Below, in pieces: positions 7,256-8,863 of a stretch of DNA of 8,863 nucleotides. Numbering within the stretch: the stretch's first letter is position 1; each line of letters opens with the position of its first letter. The notes under the pieces were generated by a model. It was given only the letters and a program-made list of their open reading frames with translations. It was not told the origin of the DNA and searched no databases. The translations under genes and the position numbers were made by a program. Origin of the DNA: Clostridia bacterium (GTDB lineage: Bacteria > Bacillota > Clostridia > Oscillospirales > Acutalibacteraceae); NCBI GenBank assembly GCA_024689165.1, contig JAILDS010000275.1, positions 1 to 8,863 on the forward strand, read 5' to 3'.

Positions 7256-7284
7256 ATTATACCAAGCCCCCGATATGAAGTCAA
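7256..7284 (-). promoter_or_regulatory. promoter of the glycosidase-symporter operon
   Basis: On the minus strand TTGACT (7279-7284), a 17-base spacer and a perfect TATAAT (7256-7261) preceded by TGG form an extended -10 promoter. Transcription should begin near 7249, about 40 bases before the start codon at 7207. This supports 7207 over 7237 as the translation start. I see no convincing operator or cre site overlapping it. Confidence 0.85.
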
Positions 7285-7328
7285 CGACGTAAAAAACTTG
7301 ATTTTCCTCTTTCATGCCGCGTTTTTTC

Positions 7329-7337
7329 TGCTATACT
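7329..7337 (+). promoter_or_regulatory. extended -10 promoter of the CapA-family gene
   Basis: TGCTATACT is a good extended -10 element (TGn plus TATACT, 7332-7337). The -35 region at the right spacing (CTTTCA or TTTCAT near 7309-7315) is poor, which is common for extended -10 promoters. Transcription would start near 7344, about 27 bases before the ATG at 7371. Confidence 0.55.
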
Positions 7338-7370
7338 CTTTTTATATCGATCCGATCGGAGATATTGACG

Positions 7371-8465
7371 ATGAAGCTGATCCTTTGCGGGGATCTGGTC
7401 CCCACCGAGGTCACGCGGCCTGCGCTGGACAAAAACGACCTCACTGCCCTGATGGGCGATACGCTGCCACTCATTTCTTCCGGGGATTTTGCCGTAGCGA
7501 ATCTGGAATGCACGCTGACAGACCGCGATAAGCCTATCAAAAAGCTCGGAGCGCTGCTGAAGGGCGCGCCGACGGACGCCGCCGTGTTTGCCCGCTGCGG
7601 CTTTACGCACATGGGGCTGAGCAACAACCACACGATGGACTACGGTGTCAACGGGATGCGCGATACCGTGCGGGCTGTTCTGGACGCGGGCATGACACCC
7701 TTCGGCTTCGGCGAGAACGACCGGGATTCCCGCAAACCCCTGTTTTTGGAAAAGGACGGGGTGCGCGTGGGGATCGTGGCGGTGTGCGAACACGAATACA
7801 CCTACGCCCTGCCGGATCGCTTCGGCGCCAATCCCTTCGATCCCTTTGACACCATGGAGGATGTCGCCGAAACGAAAAAGAACGCCGATCATGTGGTCGT
7901 TATGTATCACGGCGGCAAGGAGCAGAGCGTTTATCCCTCTCCGCGTCTGCGCAAAGCTTGCCGCGCAATGGTGCGGGCGGGGGCGGACCTGGTACTGACC
8001 CAGCACAGCCACTGCATCGGCTGCCGGGAGCGTTACCGGGGCGGCGAGATCCTGTACGGACAGGGAAATTTCAATTTCGTGGAGGCGGGGAATACCGATC
8101 CCCAGTGGCAAAGCGGCCTTGTCGTGACGGCGGAATTCACAGAGACGCTGTCGGTGGAGTATTCGCCTGTGGTTGTGACGGAGACCGGGATCCGTCTGGC
8201 TGCCGACGGAGAAAAGACGGCAATTCTTTCGGAGCTTGATCGCTGCAGCGAGATCCTGCAGGATGAAGCGGAATGGACTGCCCGATGGGAAGCCTTCTGC
8301 CGCGGTATACCCGATTACGTCAACGCTGTGAAAAACGCGTTCAAAGACGTGCCGCCGGGGGATATCTGCAATCAGGTCTTCCCTCATTATCTTGACTGCG
8401 AAGCGCATGAGGACGTGTGGCACACTGTTTTCCCGAGCTGGCACAAAACCGCGGATCAACCGTGA
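7371..8465 (+). CDS. CapA-family putative metallophosphatase
   Basis: This protein belongs to the CapA/PgsA-like family, a metallophosphatase-type fold named for poly-gamma-glutamate capsule proteins. I chose the ATG at 7371 (364 aa): GGAG (7358-7361) lies 9 bases upstream, while the earlier in-frame ATG at 7314 precedes the predicted transcription start. Motifs are G7-D8, N44-L45-E46, N85-N86-H87-x-x-D90-Y-G, H180-G-G-K, H212-x-H214 within GADLVLTQHSH, and YGQGNFNF near 229-236. All the usual metal-site residues seem present. There is no signal peptide or membrane anchor, unlike true PgsA, and no pgsB or pgsC gene nearby, so a capsule role is doubtful. It may be a cytoplasmic phosphatase or phosphodiesterase of unknown substrate. 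The C-terminal ~100 residues are outside the recognisable family core. It is transcribed divergently from the glycosidase operon. Confidence 0.88.
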   Translation: MKLILCGDLVPTEVTRPALDKNDLTALMGDTLPLISSGDFAVANLECTLTDRDKPIKKLGALLKGAPTDAAVFARCGFTHMGLSNNHTMDYGVNGMRDTVRAVLDAGMTPFGFGENDRDSRKPLFLEKDGVRVGIVAVCEHEYTYALPDRFGANPFDPFDTMEDVAETKKNADHVVVMYHGGKEQSVYPSPRLRKACRAMVRAGADLVLTQHSHCIGCRERYRGGEILYGQGNFNFVEAGNTDPQWQSGLVVTAEFTETLSVEYSPVVVTETGIRLAADGEKTAILSELDRCSEILQDEAEWTARWEAFCRGIPDYVNAVKNAFKDVPPGDICNQVFPHYLDCEAHEDVWHTVFPSWHKTADQP

Positions 8466-8552
8466 CTTTCGACTTAAGGGGCTGTGAAAAAAATCCAACC
8501 AAAAAACCGCCGCAGCAGCATTCCTGCGCAATAAAAAACCAACGACAACAGT

Positions 8553-8608
8553 CACAAAAAAAACGGGGGATATGGCGAAATAATGCCATATCCCCGCATT
8601 TTTTTGTG
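8553..8608. terminator. bidirectional intrinsic terminator between convergent genes
   Basis: Left arm 8553-8576 and right arm 8585-8608 are almost perfectly complementary, with GGGGATATGGC pairing GCCATATCCCC across an 8-base loop. On the plus strand the GC-rich stem is followed by T7 (8599-8605), on the minus strand by T8 (from 8563 down to 8556). It can therefore stop both the CapA transcript and the phosphatase transcript coming from the right. Confidence 0.88.
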
Positions 8609-8610
8609 AA

Positions 8611-8628
8611 ACGGCAGGGGTCTGCCGT
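8611..8628. repeat. perfect 7-bp hairpin
   Basis: ACGGCAG (8611-8617) and CTGCCGT (8622-8628) are perfect inverse complements around the loop GGGT. No T run follows on either strand. It lies in the 3' untranslated region of the minus-strand phosphatase gene, immediately beside the bidirectional terminator. Its role is unknown. Confidence 0.6.
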
Positions 8629-8693
8629 GCTACAGCTCGATTTGCACGATTTTTACAGCCCCTGTTTTTATATGCGGTTTTATCTGCAAACGA

Positions 8694-8863
8694 TCATTCG
8701 CTGTCCTCGCCGTCTTTTCCGAGCCAGGTCAGGCCTACCATCGTCACGTCGTCGAACTGAGGCGCTTCGCCCGTGAAAGCCTTTACGGCGGAGCCGACCT
8801 CTTTTATGAATAATTCGGGTTTATTGTCCGAAAGACGGTTGAGAGCTTCAAGCATCCTGTCCG
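8694..8863 (-). CDS. SpoIIE-type PP2C serine phosphatase, C-terminal fragment
   Basis: Only the last 55 codons are in the window; the gene continues past the right edge. Reading the minus strand from 8861, the frame is open to a TGA at 8694-8696. The fragment begins DRMLEALNRLSDNKPELF and contains AVKAFTGEAPQFDDVTMVGL, the characteristic last motif of PP2C/SpoIIE phosphatases, where the Asp of FDDVT binds a catalytic metal. Such enzymes dephosphorylate anti-anti-sigma factors or other serine-phosphorylated proteins, often with an N-terminal sensor or membrane part. Whether one exists here cannot be seen. A charged Asp/Glu-rich tail (GKDGEDSE) ends the protein. Sporulation SpoIIE itself, or an RsbU-like regulator, are equally possible. 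Confidence 0.8.
   Translation of the reverse strand, partial: DRMLEALNRLSDNKPELFIKEVGSAVKAFTGEAPQFDDVTMVGLTWLGKDGEDSE

Larger units (their letters stand above)
8477..8663. repeat. terminal inverted repeat-bounded, MITE-like block
   Basis: The stretch from 8466 to 8693 has no gene. It holds an inverted repeat whose outer arms are AGGGGCTGT plus an A-run and TC (8477-8495) and, in reverse, GATTTTTACAGCCCCT (8648-8663). The 187-bp interior contains the long hairpin at 8553-8608 and a second perfect hairpin at 8611-8628. No transposase is present, and I cannot see a clear target-site duplication. A non-autonomous element is one reading; a cluster of structured 3' untranslated sequence is the other. 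Confidence 0.45.

Noticed and set aside
7290..7320. TTGATT at 7298-7303 as a -35 box for the CapA gene
   Set aside because: It is 28 bases from the TATACT box, too far for a sigma-A promoter; the extended -10 reading is preferred.
7281..8555. 424-codon open frame on the minus strand
   Set aside because: It is antisense to the CapA gene, spans its promoter and the repeat block, and has no recognisable domain.

Overview
The window looks like chromosomal sequence from an anaerobic, gut-type Clostridia (Firmicutes) genome. This is inferred from strong AGGAGG-type ribosome binding sites, GC-rich coding sequence with AT-rich spacers, sigma-A-like promoters, a DUF4250-type small protein, a GPH sugar symporter beside a cytoplasmic GH36-like glycosidase, and the tail of a SpoIIE-type phosphatase. 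No tRNA, rRNA, CRISPR array or transposase gene was seen.

Layout, left to right. (1) An unrecognised 108-residue protein on the minus strand (6-332) and ilvD on the plus strand (534-2225) diverge from a spacer holding a good promoter for each; ilvD ends in a strong intrinsic terminator (2238-2273). (2) A long minus-strand run follows. In transcription order it holds a GH36-like glycosidase joined in frame to a macro domain (7207 to 4916), a GPH/MelB-type sugar:cation symporter (4816 to 3425), a DUF4250 small protein (3318 to 3136) and a calcineurin-like metallophosphoesterase (3090 to 2392). A near-consensus promoter (7256-7284) drives the start of this run. (3) A CapA-family protein (7371-8465, plus) is transcribed divergently from the glycosidase. 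(4) From 8466 to 8693 there is no gene, but nested inverted repeats include a very strong two-way terminator. (5) The C-terminal 55 codons of a PP2C/SpoIIE-type serine phosphatase enter from the right edge on the minus strand.

The symporter and glycosidase make a simple uptake-and-cleave unit: an oligosaccharide, probably an alpha-galactoside or a related alpha-linked sugar, is imported and hydrolysed in the cytoplasm. The unusual part is the macro domain (ADP-ribose-binding or hydrolysing family) fused to the C-terminus of the glycosidase. Its methionine is preceded by a well-placed internal ribosome binding site, so the gene may make a fusion, a separate macro protein, or both. The dehydratase, the small protein, the phosphoesterase and CapA have no evident link to this pathway.
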